A stretch of 64,000 nt of DNA from Dromaius novaehollandiae (taxonomy: Eukaryota > Chordata > Aves > Casuariiformes > Dromaiidae), in assembly GCF_036370855.1 (NCBI RefSeq), contig NC_088132.1:68610841-68674840 (forward strand). Reading direction: 5' to 3'. The notes beneath the pieces were generated by a model. It was given only the letters and a program-made list of their open reading frames with translations. It ran no database searches and was not told where the DNA came from. Numbering within the stretch: position 1 is the stretch's first letter; every line of letters begins with the position of its first letter. Positions 26,191-38,997 of this stretch are shown one piece after another. The position numbers were made by a program, and so were the translations under genes.

Positions 26191-29100
26191 TTATTGTGCC
26201 AATACTATCAGCAGGAGAGAATATTGTCTAAATAGGATGAACTATAATCAGGTGGTCCGGCAATTACCTGGAATACTTTTTGCAGAAACCATGGTAACGG
26301 TCTCCATCAAAATAGTAGCAGCGTTCCTGTCTGGCAGCTCATTCTGCACCTGCTTAAGTTGTTACTTGTGGCTAATCCTTTTCCTTCAGCAGAGCTGCCC
26401 AAGTGTGTAAAGTCAAGCACCTAAGTACTTATCTGAAAGTTTGATCATTTGACCACTGAGGCTTCAGAAAAATAGCTTGAGAGTAGTTTTCTCAGGCAAA
26501 TCCTTGTGTGTGTAATTTTGTTTTCCACGTAGATCATTTTAATTTATTGACGTATAAAAGCTCTCGCAGTTGGCTGTTTATCCTGCCCTATGTTATTCTT
26601 GCATATTGAAAAATCACTCTACAGTGTTGTGTCAGAAACAATTCATTGATCTGGGGAAGGTCTAATTTTTCATTATATTTTATCATCCTGCTTTAAGCTA
26701 ACTATAAACTATGGCAGGGAGTTTATTTACTTGAAACCATGGTGGTTCAGCAGTATCTCTATGCACTTTCCAAGGCAATGTGAAGTGCAGAGAAGAATGT
26801 TGCTTCCAGAGAGGTTTGTTTTCTGGCTGCATGGGGCTCGTGTGGAGCATTCGTCTCCTGCTGTAGGGCAGGCTGCTGGGGTTCAGGCTTCCCTGCGGCA
26901 CCCTGCATCAGGCAATGCAGCATCAGCTCTGCAGAGGCAGGGTTTTCCACGTGACCCTCTTTATTTATTCAGTAAATTTACATGTGTTAATGCTATTTAA
27001 CACCCACTACAAGGAGGCTCTTTTGGAGGACTTTTAAGAATCAGGTTGGTTTCAGAGCTTTTTTACAGGGGATACCAGCAGCTGTCGAATAACCGTGGCC
27101 TGTCTGGGTAACACTTTGCAGCTCTTTCCTTAACCTCTTTTCAGCTGTTTTCAGTTTGTCAGTCTTGGGAGAATGTAGACTAATGCACCATGGCTGCAGA
27201 CGCTGTTAGAAACGGAATCAGGTTAAAACCTCAGTCCTTCAGGCCATGAGAAGCTGGGTGGCCCAGCACCTGAGGGATCTTCCCTTCTAGCTCACAGTGC
27301 TCCCATGTCTGTCACTCTGTCCATAACCTTGTCCTCCATGGCCCCACTAAATGCAGAGGGATGCCATGGGGGAAGAGGCTATGAACCCTCTCATTTTTCC
27401 CCTACTTTGCTGTACCCTCCCAAGCAGGCAATCTGCCTTGCTAGCCTGAGGATAAATAATAGTAATAATCTCTCAATTTTTTTCAGAGAGTTCTGAGCTA
27501 TACCGCCACATTCAAATGAGGGGAAAACTGAAAAAAGGAAAAAAAAAGTATTCAAAACCTATATTTCTTAACAGTCTTTTTATTTACACGAGTCACTGAA
27601 TACTGATATTAAAATAAAAGCTAGCGTACCACTTATTGCAAACAGAGCCAATGTTTTAAGGTGGAAGTTCTCTTAACTGCAGCTATGTAGAGCCTGTTTC
27701 TTTTTATTGAGTCAGAGTGAGCCAAGATTTAAACAATACATTAGTGGAAGAGAAAAATTGCATAATTTTGTTTCTTGATCGTTCTGTAATTCAATATCAT
27801 CAGTGTTATCAGATGGTAATAAAATCATTGTGAGGCAAGGTACAAATCTAATGGTTATTTTTTAACTGAATGGAGCCTTTTTCACCCATTTTTAAGGAGC
27901 TCTCTGCGCTAAGAGTACGGAAATTGCTTTTACTTGATCCAATTTCACATTAGGACAAAAAGTAAATTTCGTGCCACATTTCCTTTTCAGATGTAGGATA
28001 TGAATTCATGAGCTACAAAAGAAAGTTGCGTACTGTTTCTATCCATTGTCTTATAATAAAGCAAGAAAAATAAATCTGAGTGAAGAGAAGCAGGAAGTTT
28101 CCTAGGGAAAAAAGGCTTTCAATTTGGGGTTGTCCTGAGGAATCCAACCCAACTTGTTCTCTAAAGAGGGAGAGCTCAAACACGGGGACTAATTTTGAAG
28201 ACTAAACCATCATGTCCCATTTTGCTATGCGTTTCTAGATCTTGGGAAGCTCAACAAGATCTCTGCAGGCCAGTCTGCATAGGCACTGGCACCTGTAACA
28301 GGGTTTGTAACTTTATGAGCAGCACTCTTTATGCTCATTGAACACTGGACCAACAGTCACCATGTTTTAGAAGCACCCTGCTGCTTTCGATATGGTCTTC
28401 CAGATGAGATGTGAAATCAAGGCACTGTGCACTTGCTATAGAAAATAAGATGTGCCATTTTATTTTAGAGGAGCAGTGATTTAACCTGGCCCAGTAGAAG
28501 GTCAGGTAATTATATCCCCTGTCTTCCTCAATTCCTGCATGTAGTTCTTACTGAATACAAAATCTTTCATTCACTGTTCTGATCTGCTTAGTAATAGATA
28601 CTAAGCCTGCAAGTTTACACTCATTATTTAGTCTGACCCATATGCCATGTGCTATTAAGTTTCACCCTGGACCCATTGAACTACGACCTATCTGTGAGAA
28701 AGATATCCAGTCGTGATTTGGAGAGACAAAGTGATGGCTAACCATCTATGTCTCTTGGTAATTTCTTCCAGTTATCAGTATCCTCACTTGTCAAACTTTA
28801 TGTCCCAATATTTCTAAGGTGGAGACGTCTGCCATTCATTCTCATTATTTTTAATCTGTGACATAGATGACTTGTCTTTACTGATGGCTCTATTTCAACA
28901 GGTGGCAAAAGGATCCATTATTTACTTTCTGAGCTTTGCAGTTCCAGGAAGGTCTACAGTTTTTCATCCAACCCAAAAATATATATCCCCGCATAATAAT
29001 TTTTAATGAATTATGTTAATTATATAATGAATAAATTAGGCCAAGAGTATCTAGCCATGATCAGAAGCTTCTCCTTCGGTCTGTCTCTAAACTGTACCTT

Positions 29101-30526
29101 ATCTCTGATTGACAGTTGAAGGCCTCGAGACAGTACATTGCTGAAAAAATATCACCTGAACATTTCCAAACACCAAGGAAGAAAATTGTACCGCCACCAC
29201 TGGAGAGATTAGCATACCAACACTACTGAAATGAAATACTATGCATTTTGACCGTGTCAGATCAAAACCAGCTATGCTTCTTACATTGTCCCACATTTCT
29301 TCTTTGTTTTATGATGAAAATGTTGAAAGCAGAAAAAAAGATCAAAGATATTAACATCCCTGAAGAAAACTCATTCATGCTCAGTCTAAGAACAGCTGAA
29401 ATCTCCTAACATCTTTCTGCATTGCCATTATAACAGGTACATAAATAATCTGTCTCCCAGGCACAATTGTATCAGACGAATCGTAACTACTCTAGCAGCT
29501 CTGTGTGGTAAGCAGCTAATTAATCCTGACTGTCAGTTATGCTTTGAAGAGTTTTCATCTTGTTTCTAAGGCAAAATTTGAGATACTTTTTGGTTAGACA
29601 GAGGTAACAAACCCAAATAATTGGCCTTAGTGAGATGTAGACCTAGCATCTCAGCAAAAACCCAGACAGCTGTTAAGAATGAATGGTCTGCTGAATCTCA
29701 CAGTTTGTAAGTAAAATAAAGACCACTTGGTCCAGATGACCAAGAGTATTAATGTCTCCTTGGAAGGCGGTGAATGACTGGCCACCTACAAACATGTCAT
29801 TGTCCCTGTGCACAGATGGCATCAATGAGCTCCCCGCTGCTGCCCAGAGTCAGGCTGCCGTTCCCTGCCACGGTTACCGGGGACAGCCCAGCACGAAGGA
29901 GCCTTTGTCTTCTCACAGGTCCCAGCCCTCCCCTTTGGGTTCATGCTCGCACGGAGAATAGGATATGCTGATCTTACAGGCAGCTTTCTGCTGGCCTTAA
30001 GCAAGAAGCATTGACAGGAGGTGCTTTTATGAGGCTTCTTGCAGGACAGCATATCTGAGAGTATTAGACATTATATGAGGACCCGTGAACCTGTGAATCC
30101 AGGTTAGGTGGATTCTCCTGGTTGCATAAGCCCGCATTGTGGTGAGGGTCTCACACTCCATTTCTCCTCTCCTTACCCCAACCCTGCCTTTTTTTTTTAT
30201 TGTACATGTGAGACTCTTCAGAGAACTTGTGAGACAATACATATTTGCTACTGGTGTAGAGATAGCAATGGTTTGTTTTCCTTTCCTTCTTTTTGCATGA
30301 AACCCCAGAGCCTGAAAAACATGAACGGATTGACAAAGAGCAGTTGATATAAGTGTTACCCAGGCAAGACATACATGAACATTAATAATGTTGTACCAAT
30401 ATTAGGGAACACTTTAAGGATCACCCTCATACTTTAACCTCTCCAGGATTTTGGGCACCTCAAAGCAGATTAGCAAAGTGGAGAATGGCACTGTGCTCAC
30501 TTTCTGTGTTCTGGGTCAGGAAGTTT

Positions 30527-30967
30527 TCAACTGGTCCAGACACTTTCTCCTCCTTCCTCAAACAAAAACACATCTCTACTGATCCACATTCTTGTCATGT
30601 CTTGTATAGACGTGCACAACCTCTTGTTCCTTGGCCTTAAGATGAGCACTACAGGAAGTCTGAAATTGTACAGCATGCAGCTACATGCCTCATAAACAAC
30701 GATGGCCAACGTGAGGAATTCACATCTGTGCTTTGCTAACTGCTTTTCATCCTCCTTCATTTTGGAACAGAGTTCAAGGTCCTTATCATAATCTACAAAG
30801 ACATCACTAAAATAACGATGAACTTCCTGGTTAAGGGGCTTCTTCATCCTCCAGAATAGCTCTGTGCCCCAGGGAGGATAATACTTCTGGGGTACACATT
30901 CTCCATTGCTTGAGATGCACACGATGTCTGCAGCTGAGTATCCAGGTTGGAAGAGGGCAGGCCAGGC
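30527..30967 (-). other. Unassigned open reading frame, about 146 codons, possible exon or retrocopy fragment
   Basis: A frame on the minus strand stays open from a stop near 30,968 down to 30,527. The conventional window begins at a GTG, not an ATG (position 30,922); the frame extends about 15 codons further upstream. The conceptual product is charged and balanced in composition (for example a KMKEDEKQLAKHRCEF segment followed by a hydrophobic stretch), which looks more protein-like than its neighbours. I do not recognise a family. A pyrimidine-rich AG that could act as a splice acceptor lies at the upstream edge (around 30,935-30,955 on this strand), but no clear donor was found at the other end. 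It could be an exon of an unidentified gene, a decayed retrocopy, or chance. Confidence 0.2.
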
Positions 30968-31135
30968 TCAGCGTGAGCCTGACTGTGGTGTTACAGAAGA
31001 ATACAGCTATTCTTCTTTAAGATGAAGGATTGGTGCTAATGCATGCTAAAAGAAGAGCAAAACACGCCAGCCTCCTTTAGTATACACATTCAGACCCTGT
31101 AGTAAAGCAAGGGGATGTGGAAGACAAGCAGAAGG

Positions 31136-31265
31136 ATGGGGTGACCTTGTGGTTAGGGTGCTGCCTCCTGGCCTTATCCTACCTTTAGGGTCCTCTGACC
31201 AAATTTTTAAATCTTTTCATATGTTGGTGTCCCATTTATAAAATGATGACTTGAAGTACTATTTT
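31136..31265 (+). mobile_element. Possible MIR-like (CORE-SINE) remnant
   Basis: Two blocks in the expected order resemble MIR SINEs. The first is GTGGTTAGGGTGCTGCCTCC at 31,150-31,169, like the MIR 5' region. The second, GTGTCCCATTTATAAAATGA (31,228-31,247), resembles the MIR 'cctcatctgtaaaatgggga' segment. Divergence is high, which is normal for this ancient family. A profile search would be needed to confirm it. Confidence 0.4.
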
Positions 31266-31859
31266 GATCTCTTACCCAGGTAAAGTGAGATTTTGTTAAT
31301 GAATGATTGTAAGACATGGGCATAATATATCAAAGGGAAAATACCATTTGTTCTTGAATATATGGTCCTATTTGGAGAAAAGCAAAATTAGCACCTAGAT
31401 ATCAATGTTTATTTTCTATAGTTACAAATGGTGGACAGAAAAAGAATTCAAGATATGTTCAATTAAAGCTTTGGAGCTGCTTAGGTGAAAGTCACCATAA
31501 AACGGCTCATTATTATATTTCTTTTCTGTAATAAAGAATAGAAACCTTACCCTTTTTTTCACTGAGCATTGCTTTCTTTAGGCAGCACATTTGACACTGT
31601 TGAAACTGTTTCTTCCTCAAATGCCAAGACCATGTTTTCTACTAAATGATGCTAGTCCTTACCCAGAGCCCATGACAGATCTTCTTAGCTGTGCTTGTCT
31701 GAAAAGTTACCGTGATGATGCCATACTGCGCTTACAAATGAGACCAAATCACTGCTACCCAGTATCAGCCCATGCCACAGTTAAACCTGAAATAATAGCT
31801 TACTACTGATCCTGAAGAATCTGTTAAGCTGAGGAAGAAATGATGCTCAAACGGTGTAT

Positions 31860-32040
31860 CACCCCACAGCCCTGCTCCAGCCAGCGGGTCGTGCAGGCAC
31901 GTGTGCTCGTGCCCTGCCGGGGCTGCTCTGCGCAGAGCAGATGGTGCCGGGAGGCGCAGGGGAGCTGGGAGAGGAGAGCTGCTGCCTGCGCAGACCTTCC
32001 TGGTCACAGGAGCGCAGGCAGGAGACAGAGCCAGGGAGGA
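31860..32040. other. CpG-containing GC-rich patch with an 18-base perfect palindrome
   Basis: About 180 bases of GC-rich DNA within AT-leaning flanks. It contains the perfect palindrome at 31,923-31,940, centred on GCGC. No protein family recognised. Confidence 0.5.
31923..31940. repeat. 18-base perfect palindrome
   Basis: CTGCTCTGCGCAGAGCAG equals its own reverse complement. It lies in a GC-rich patch. Confidence 0.9.
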
Positions 32041-34059
32041 TGTGTCAGGCTGCACACAGCAAACTGTGAAGCAAAACAGAACTGTTAGATCTAATTTTAT
32101 GTATAGTAGAATTAGCAGTGTGTCTAAAGTCAAGGGAGATGCTCAACTCCTTTTATTTTGTCTTGGAAAATCATATCATAAGAAATTACTTAGTCTAGCT
32201 GGGATTTAATAAAGCAGTTCTATCACATTTTATGTTGTGGAAAATTATGTTGAAAGAAGAACATATTCGGTAAAGAAAGAGGGTTTGCCCTTTGCTAATG
32301 GCTGCTCCCTGAGAAAAGGAGGATGTTTGCTGTGAGGACTTGCTGTTCCACTGCCGCCCTGGAGCTCCCGGGACACGGTTCGTATTAGCACTGATGGGAG
32401 TCGCTCCTGCGTGCGAAAGCAAGGCAGCAGAACAATGCTACTCATTCCTTCTCTTCTTTAAAGTTTTTGTAATTTTGTGAATAACTAATTGCTATTTTGA
32501 AATCAGTGAGATCCAAAGTTGCAAAATTAGGAATATATCTCTGTAAAAAAAGTGATAAATCCTGACAGCGTGAAATTGTTATTACAGATACAAGAAACAG
32601 TGGTATGAAATGAAGCCAGTCATGTTGCAACAGGTAAATCTGTTTTGATTATCAAATGAATAGAAAGTTTAGGGATTATTCCCAGTTAATTTGATATACA
32701 TGATATTCATTCCCTTTTCTGTACACACTAAATATTTCTATATTAGCCAACGAAGTTAGACAATCCATTGACCTGAAGGCTTTGCTCTCATTTGCAGTTT
32801 AATATGCCAATAAGAATGATGTAATTTCCTAAGAATGAATAACTATGGGCTAGCTGGGAGCTAATGGGCCAAGGTGTGCAGAGAAACAATCAAACCCTTC
32901 TGGTCATTAATCCCCAGGATCAACACGTTCTGGTTATTACTGGGTAATTATTTAATAAAGTCCCTTTCAACAGGAAGAGAACCACTTTCTCTGAGCACAA
33001 CATGCAATGTATCTGTCATGGTTTATTCATTCTGGTTGAATCTGATTCTCACTCTGGAGGATGCATTCTTGGAAGATAATATATCTATTTTAATGTTTCT
33101 GTTGTTTTCAATACTGCAAAAACAAGAGATGACGATGTTTATGAACTCTTTCAATCTGAAGCATTTTTTAAAAAAGCAATGCACATTAAAGGCAGTGTTT
33201 TGGGCTGGGCATAAAGAGTAGTGGTGAAGGGAAATGATAATTTTGAAGGAGACACACCTGCATCTGTGACTAGGAGAAGATGACATATAATTTGAGTTTA
33301 ATATCTCCTGCCACAAATATTTTTGCCCTTTGCTGTCCAGAAATGGAATGAGATTTAATGTACTATTTGATTTACTATTAAATGTATTTTTGAAATAATT
33401 TCTTTGAAGAGTAGGTAGTCTTCAAAAAGAATTATCTTGAGCTGTTTTAGCTGGACGCATATGTTACATGGCAGTTAAGTGTAAGTCTTAAACTCAGGCT
33501 GCCATGCCAAAGTTATAGGAATTCAAGATAAATTTAAATTTCTAGAGTATTCACTTAACATTAGTATTTTTTGTGTAGGCTCATAGAGTAAGTTCATTGA
33601 ATAGAATATGTAAAATCTTAAATGAATATTCATGAATAGTTCTTTTTCCCTGCAGTACTTGGCCAGCTAAACTGATCAACTTCTCAAATCAAATTAGAAA
33701 GCAGATCCTTCCCTTTCCTTTGTGAACACTTTATGAGTTTAGGTACTGATCCAGACTTAGTGGGAATTAAATATAGTCAAAATTATTTCAATCCCTGATC
33801 AGTAGCAGTCTGATCTTTTTCATGATTAAAAGGCACTTTTCCAAGAAACAGATACCACTGTCAGCAGCCTGAAATGAGAACTCTAAGTGCCTTATTGATA
33901 CTCCTTGGTTCAATGGAGCTGTTATGAATTCATATAAACAATGAACAAGATTGTACCTCCTAATACCTTCAGATCTGTAGTTTTCTATTCTAATTACAGA
34001 TCTGTGATGGAAAATCAATGGGAGCATCTTTGTAGCCATTTACTGTACAACAAAACCTG

Positions 34060-34525
34060 AAGAAGAAGTTGATCAGCTGGAGCAAATCCAGTGGAGGGCT
34101 ACTGGGATGCTCAGGGCTGGGGCACCTGCCCTGCAAGGAGAGGCTGAGGGACCGGGGCTCCTTCAGCCTGGAGAAGGCAAGGTTTTGGGGGGCCTCAAAG
34201 CAGCCTTCCGCACATATGAGGAGGGTATCGAAAAGACAAAGCATTGCACTCCGTGCAGCAGCGCATGGTGGGAGGACGAGAGATGACAGGTATAAGTTGA
34301 AAGCAGAAATGTTCAAGTGGATATAAAGGACAGCTTTCCCCCACAAGGACAGCGGATCAGGTTGCCCAGGGAGGCTGTGTGGTCTCCATCCTTGGGGGTT
34401 TTCAAGACCAGACTGGATAAAGCCTTGAGCAACCTGATCTGACCTCTCAGTTGATGCTGCTCTGAGCAGAAGGCTGGAGGAGAGACTGCCTGTGGTCCCT
34501 GCCAGGCTCCGTTACTCTGCAATCT
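34060..34525 (+). mobile_element. CR1 LINE, 3' fragment (end of ORF2 plus 3' UTR), degenerate
   Basis: The left part (34,065-34,190) resembles the C-terminal coding end of CR1 reverse transcriptase, with the familiar run GAGAGGCTGAGGGACCGGGG and then CTTCAGCCTGGAGAAGG. The middle has GTTGCCCAGGGAGGCTGTGT (34,361-34,380) and a GTTTTCAAGACCAGACTGGA block. The end (34,430-34,525) matches the CR1 3' UTR, including GCTCTGAGCAGAAGGCTGGA. The element is 5'-truncated, has internal deletions relative to what I recall of the consensus, and its frame is broken, so it is an old inactive copy. Its last bases before 34,525 are a diverged form of the terminal short repeat. Confidence 0.92.
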
Positions 34526-36996
34526 CAACCCCATTTAGGAGACAGTCCACAGACAACTCTGGTCCTATTTGCTTAAATGGTGGCAATACTGAATTTGATG
34601 AAGCATGCAATTTCTTCAGACTGAAATGGCATGCAAATCTCTTCATTTTTAAAACAAGGTTATAGTTTGAAACTCTTATTAACTCTCTCTTTTGTTTCTA
34701 CTGTTTTCTGTTCAATGCCTGACTCTTACTGTGACACACTCATGCCAGCTGACCACACTTTTCTGTATCGCATGACTTTTCATTTCAAGTAATGGTTCTC
34801 TCTTACAAGCTAAGAAGCTAATTTAGGATGTTTTATTGTGTGCTTACAGTCATTCTTTCATCACTGTTTTTTCTATATGCGTTGACCATCCAATGTTCTC
34901 TTCTTCAGTGTGAGCAGTCCTTGAAAACTGACTGGATCCCTGGGCATAACAGAGCTGATACTGAATATGCAAGGTTTGTACAGTCTGTATTTGCATTTAT
35001 AGTTGAGTCGAGTGAATATTTCTTCTCCTAGGATTGAATTGGCTCAGCTTGGAAATCCTCATCTCTGTGAGGATTCAGCAGTGCACATCTGCTGTCTGTT
35101 CATTTCTCAAATGCTTGGTGCCTTATTTACCATCTTCTGCTGTTACCATATAAATGTTAAGTATAATGGAGTTTGTTTCATGCCTTACTCACTGCTTAGG
35201 TTATGAGCAAGCTGCTGTGCACTGGCGCTCTAGAAACTATAGCTAATGGTGTTTTTTCAAAATTTAGGGAAAGTTCTCCCTGTTATCTTATAAGAAACAT
35301 GCCAAATCATTACCCAGTTCATGCACCCCAGTTTTAGAGCACTCATTTTTCAGTCATGACACTGTATGGAATGAGGTCAAGTATATGTTACCAAAGTCAA
35401 TGCTTCAGGCAAGTTACCTTTAGCCACTCAATAAATGAAAACAGCTTTGTCTGATAAAACTTGTTTTCCATAAAATCACATTGGCTCAAGTTAATTATTC
35501 TCATCCGCTAATTTTTTACTAGTTGAACTTATGTGACAGACTAGATAAACTCTACCTAATGTCAGCCAAGGAGGCTCAATGAATTAGGTGCTTCTCCAGC
35601 TACAACTGGAAGACCGATACGGCAGGTAGCAGAGAAGAGTGGGGGCAGCAGGTAGTTCGGATGTTGCTTTGGGAAGTGCCTCAGGTAGCAGCTCTGAGTG
35701 CTGGTAAGTGCTAGAACATGTTGCTGTGGAAAACGCACAAAAAAAAGAAAAAATAGAATATCCTAGGGAACAACTGAGGAACTGTAAAGAGTAAACCCTA
35801 GTACAACTGGGTTTTCTGGGTTTTCTCAGTCTCTTACTGTAGAAGAAGAGTGTGGACTCTGGAAAAAAAAAGCAGGGAGAAGGCAAGGAGCATGGAAAAA
35901 GCAGAAAATGGGTGAGGCCAAATAGGCCCTAACCTTTGAGGTGAGTGGTATCTTTTTCTTGTCTGCAGTGCAAAAACCTTCACTGTTTGGGCAGAATAAA
36001 GAGCAGCAGTGGCAGTCGTGTTGCTATGGCAGATGTAAGATAGCTCATTTTCTGGGGGCTGAATCTCCTACAATTGATTATTTGATTTCCTACTATTTTG
36101 CCTGAGATTGCTATCAAATTAACCCGCCATCTGTCATTGTTTGCTCCTGCTGAAGTGTGGACAACATTATAGCTCTTTAAGTTCTCAGTTATTTTCTCTG
36201 GCCTTTCCAAAAACTTATTTTAAATAGAAAATCTAGGGCTAGAATTTTCCACAGTAATTTTTTTTGTGACTTGTGTAGCAGTTACCTGGCCCTGTAGACT
36301 CAAATGTTTATCCCCTGTATATAGTTTGGTGTCCTTCTCTGGTTGCTGCTGGCCTGGGAACCACTTCATCATTGTCATGAAAATAATTAATCTAATACCT
36401 CATCTTGCCTTTTTCCAGGTACAGAACAGTAAATGATTATAGAAAGACTTACTAATGAGGTAGAAACTACTGTTCAGTAAACAGGTGCCTATTTTGCTTC
36501 TAGTTTTTCTGTTCTTAAAACGCTTCAGTGAAAGTTGCTTTGTTCTTTGCCCTGCCTGTAATGGATTTTTCTCTAACATTGCTAACTTTTCTTATTACAC
36601 TTTCCCACACTTTGTGAGCTAGACATTATATTTGCTTTACCTTTTCCTCCTCGTCTCTTTTTATATGTCTAGCTTCTGTCTTGTCTTCATTTATCCAATA
36701 GGAACCTTTGCTCAAAAAAGTCCTCAGTCTCGCCTGTAGCTTTTTGAGCATCTGAAACTTTTCTTAAAGGAATACAGTGTTCATTCTTACTCCTGCTCTT
36801 TTTTTCTGAATTTTTCTTCCAGATAAAGTTGCCTAAAACTTTCCTCAGGTGCAAGAAAAGAACTGTTTCCTTTTTATCGTTACTGAAGGTAATCCATTGA
36901 ATCTTATTTTACAGGATTCAGAAGGAACTGGAACAGGTGAAGCTTTCAGACCTTGAAAGACTTATAAGCAGGAATGTAAATGAAACTTCAGGGAGA

Positions 36997-37009
36997 CCCC
37001 CCCCCCCCC
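36997..37009 (+). repeat. Poly-C tract, 13 bases
   Basis: Uninterrupted run of 13 C. Confidence 0.9.
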
Positions 37010-38984
37010 AACTTTTAAAAATGATCCTTTAGTGCTAAATTAAAACTTTTCAAAATGCACAGGAAGTTAAAAAAACCAAAAACACCAGTTAGTAGTCTGA
37101 AGAGATGAATAGATAAGGATGGAGTCCTGTAGCGTGCCAAGTAGCATCCAAGCCAAAGATGCAAATATCGATATAACAACCTGGCGAAAACTACAGTCTT
37201 ATCACATATACTGTTCTAATTGGTTTACTGTGTTCAGTCTATCCATACATGTTAAATACGGAAAAAAGAAGAACTAAAAAAAGAAAAACAAACCAACTCA
37301 TAGGTGGCATGCCCAGATTTCAAGCTGCCACCCATTTTTTTTCTTTCTTCTCATTATGCACACAGAACTCTGGTTTCAGGACCCTAAGGTGAGCAGTGGT
37401 GCCTGTGATATATGGTGCCATTCTTCTGCCTACCTGTTACCTGCTTTATTTGTCTTAACCAGCTTAAAACCAATGTTTTTAACATTGCAGACATGCAAGT
37501 CCTCCCACTAGATTTCTGCATTGCCAATTACATTAAATGTCTTGTCGTAAATGAGGAATTTCCAGTTCTTTTTGCTTCCCACTGCAAGTGCCAGCAATTG
37601 GAGTACTATTTCTTTTCATATTTTCTGTCATTGTAGGTCAATTTTTTTCAGGATTTTCTGAGTTAGTGTCTATGTTACATTTGTCTCCTTTGCATATTCC
37701 CTTATATTTTTAAAGTAATACCTTCCCTATCGCTCTGCTTGCTTCCATTCCTAATAATTGTTGTTGCAACACAGGAGATACAGGTCATCCAGTCTTTCAG
37801 AAAGCTGTACTATTTAAGGCTGTGCAGAAAGAAAAACTGTTTCATTCTAGTAATATGGCTAGTGATGTGCCTCTATTATTGTTTTCCTGTTCCTATCTCA
37901 CTAATGGGGACAGAAAAAAAAGGGATGAGCTTCTTCTCTAATCTGTCTCACTTTGTTTGATATTGTATTGGTCCCAGTGTATGTCATCATTAGTGGAGGG
38001 TTTCCAGATGTGTTCATAATTCTATCCAGTTCGTGCAGTTAAAGCGAAATCTCAAGATTTGTGCTTTTCTTTCTTCCTCCAAGGAAACAACACACACAAT
38101 CCTATTGTCCTTGCGTCCATTACTGAAGTTTCACTCATAGCAATCTGGAATAACAGACAGGAAAGGCTTATAATCTTGTATTGATAATGGTTGTTCATAA
38201 TTTCGGTGTGGCTGAAGAACTTCTCTTGGTTGATGCTTACTTCATACCACAAGGATGCCCGTTAGGTTACATCCTCTGTAGTTGTGTTTTGCTTCTTCAT
38301 AGACAGGTTTTTTGGCAGTCAGCTTGCTGAAAACCAGGTAACCATCTGATCATGCGAGATTGTGCTTTATATTTTGAGTCATAGCCTGCATGTCCTCTTA
38401 CAGAGACAGGGTACATATATGTTATTACTGTAATTCCTCTGAAATCTAAGCATCTTCTTCCTTAGCCATGCTGGCTGTTCTGCCACCTTTCAGATCAAAT
38501 TTTTAAAGGCTTTCCTAAACAAAAGCAGGGGCTCTGTAGGAGCCTGATGCTTATCCCTCCATGCTGGCATGAAGATTTTGTCAGCCGCTTACTGCTTATG
38601 TATGAAGCCGAGGCACCCTCTGCTAACACCAGTGCTGTAACGCAGGTGCTGGTGCATCCAGCCAAACGCACCTGGCCAGAATGGGGCACCTCAAGGACTG
38701 CAAAGATAAACTGAGTTACATTGCTGTCCCCCCGCATATATGGGCAACAGCAGATCTGTTTCCTTGTTGCCTGCACATCTTCTACCTTATGTATTCCTTG
38801 GGCAAACCAACTACAAAAGCAACTACTACAGGAAGAAAGCAATGAAAATGGGTCCCAGGGAGTTCACTGAGAGTTATAACCAGTACACTGTGAATAGCAA
38901 ACAGGAGGAAGCATGCCTTGGCTTAGGGATGTGGCCAGGGCATTGGATATTGATATGAATGAGAGAAAGGAAAGATTAAGAGAA

Positions 38985-38997
38985 GTTGCTAAGCAAC
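38985..38997. promoter_or_regulatory. Palindromic RFX-like motif GTTGCTAAGCAAC
   Basis: A perfect inverted repeat of GTTGCT and AGCAAC around a single A. It resembles an RFX dimer site with a one-base spacer, with one mismatch from GTHNCC on each arm. No other evidence of function. Confidence 0.35.

Larger units (their letters stand above)
20001..30500. other. Intergenic, no gene recognised; AT-rich
   Basis: Mostly AT-rich. Notable contents are an AT-rich segment with clustered homeodomain-type TAAT/ATTA words (22,927-23,113), a second similar one at 28,980-29,040, and the GC-rich patch at 25.85-26.19 kb. No exon or transposon was recognised elsewhere. Confidence 0.7.
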
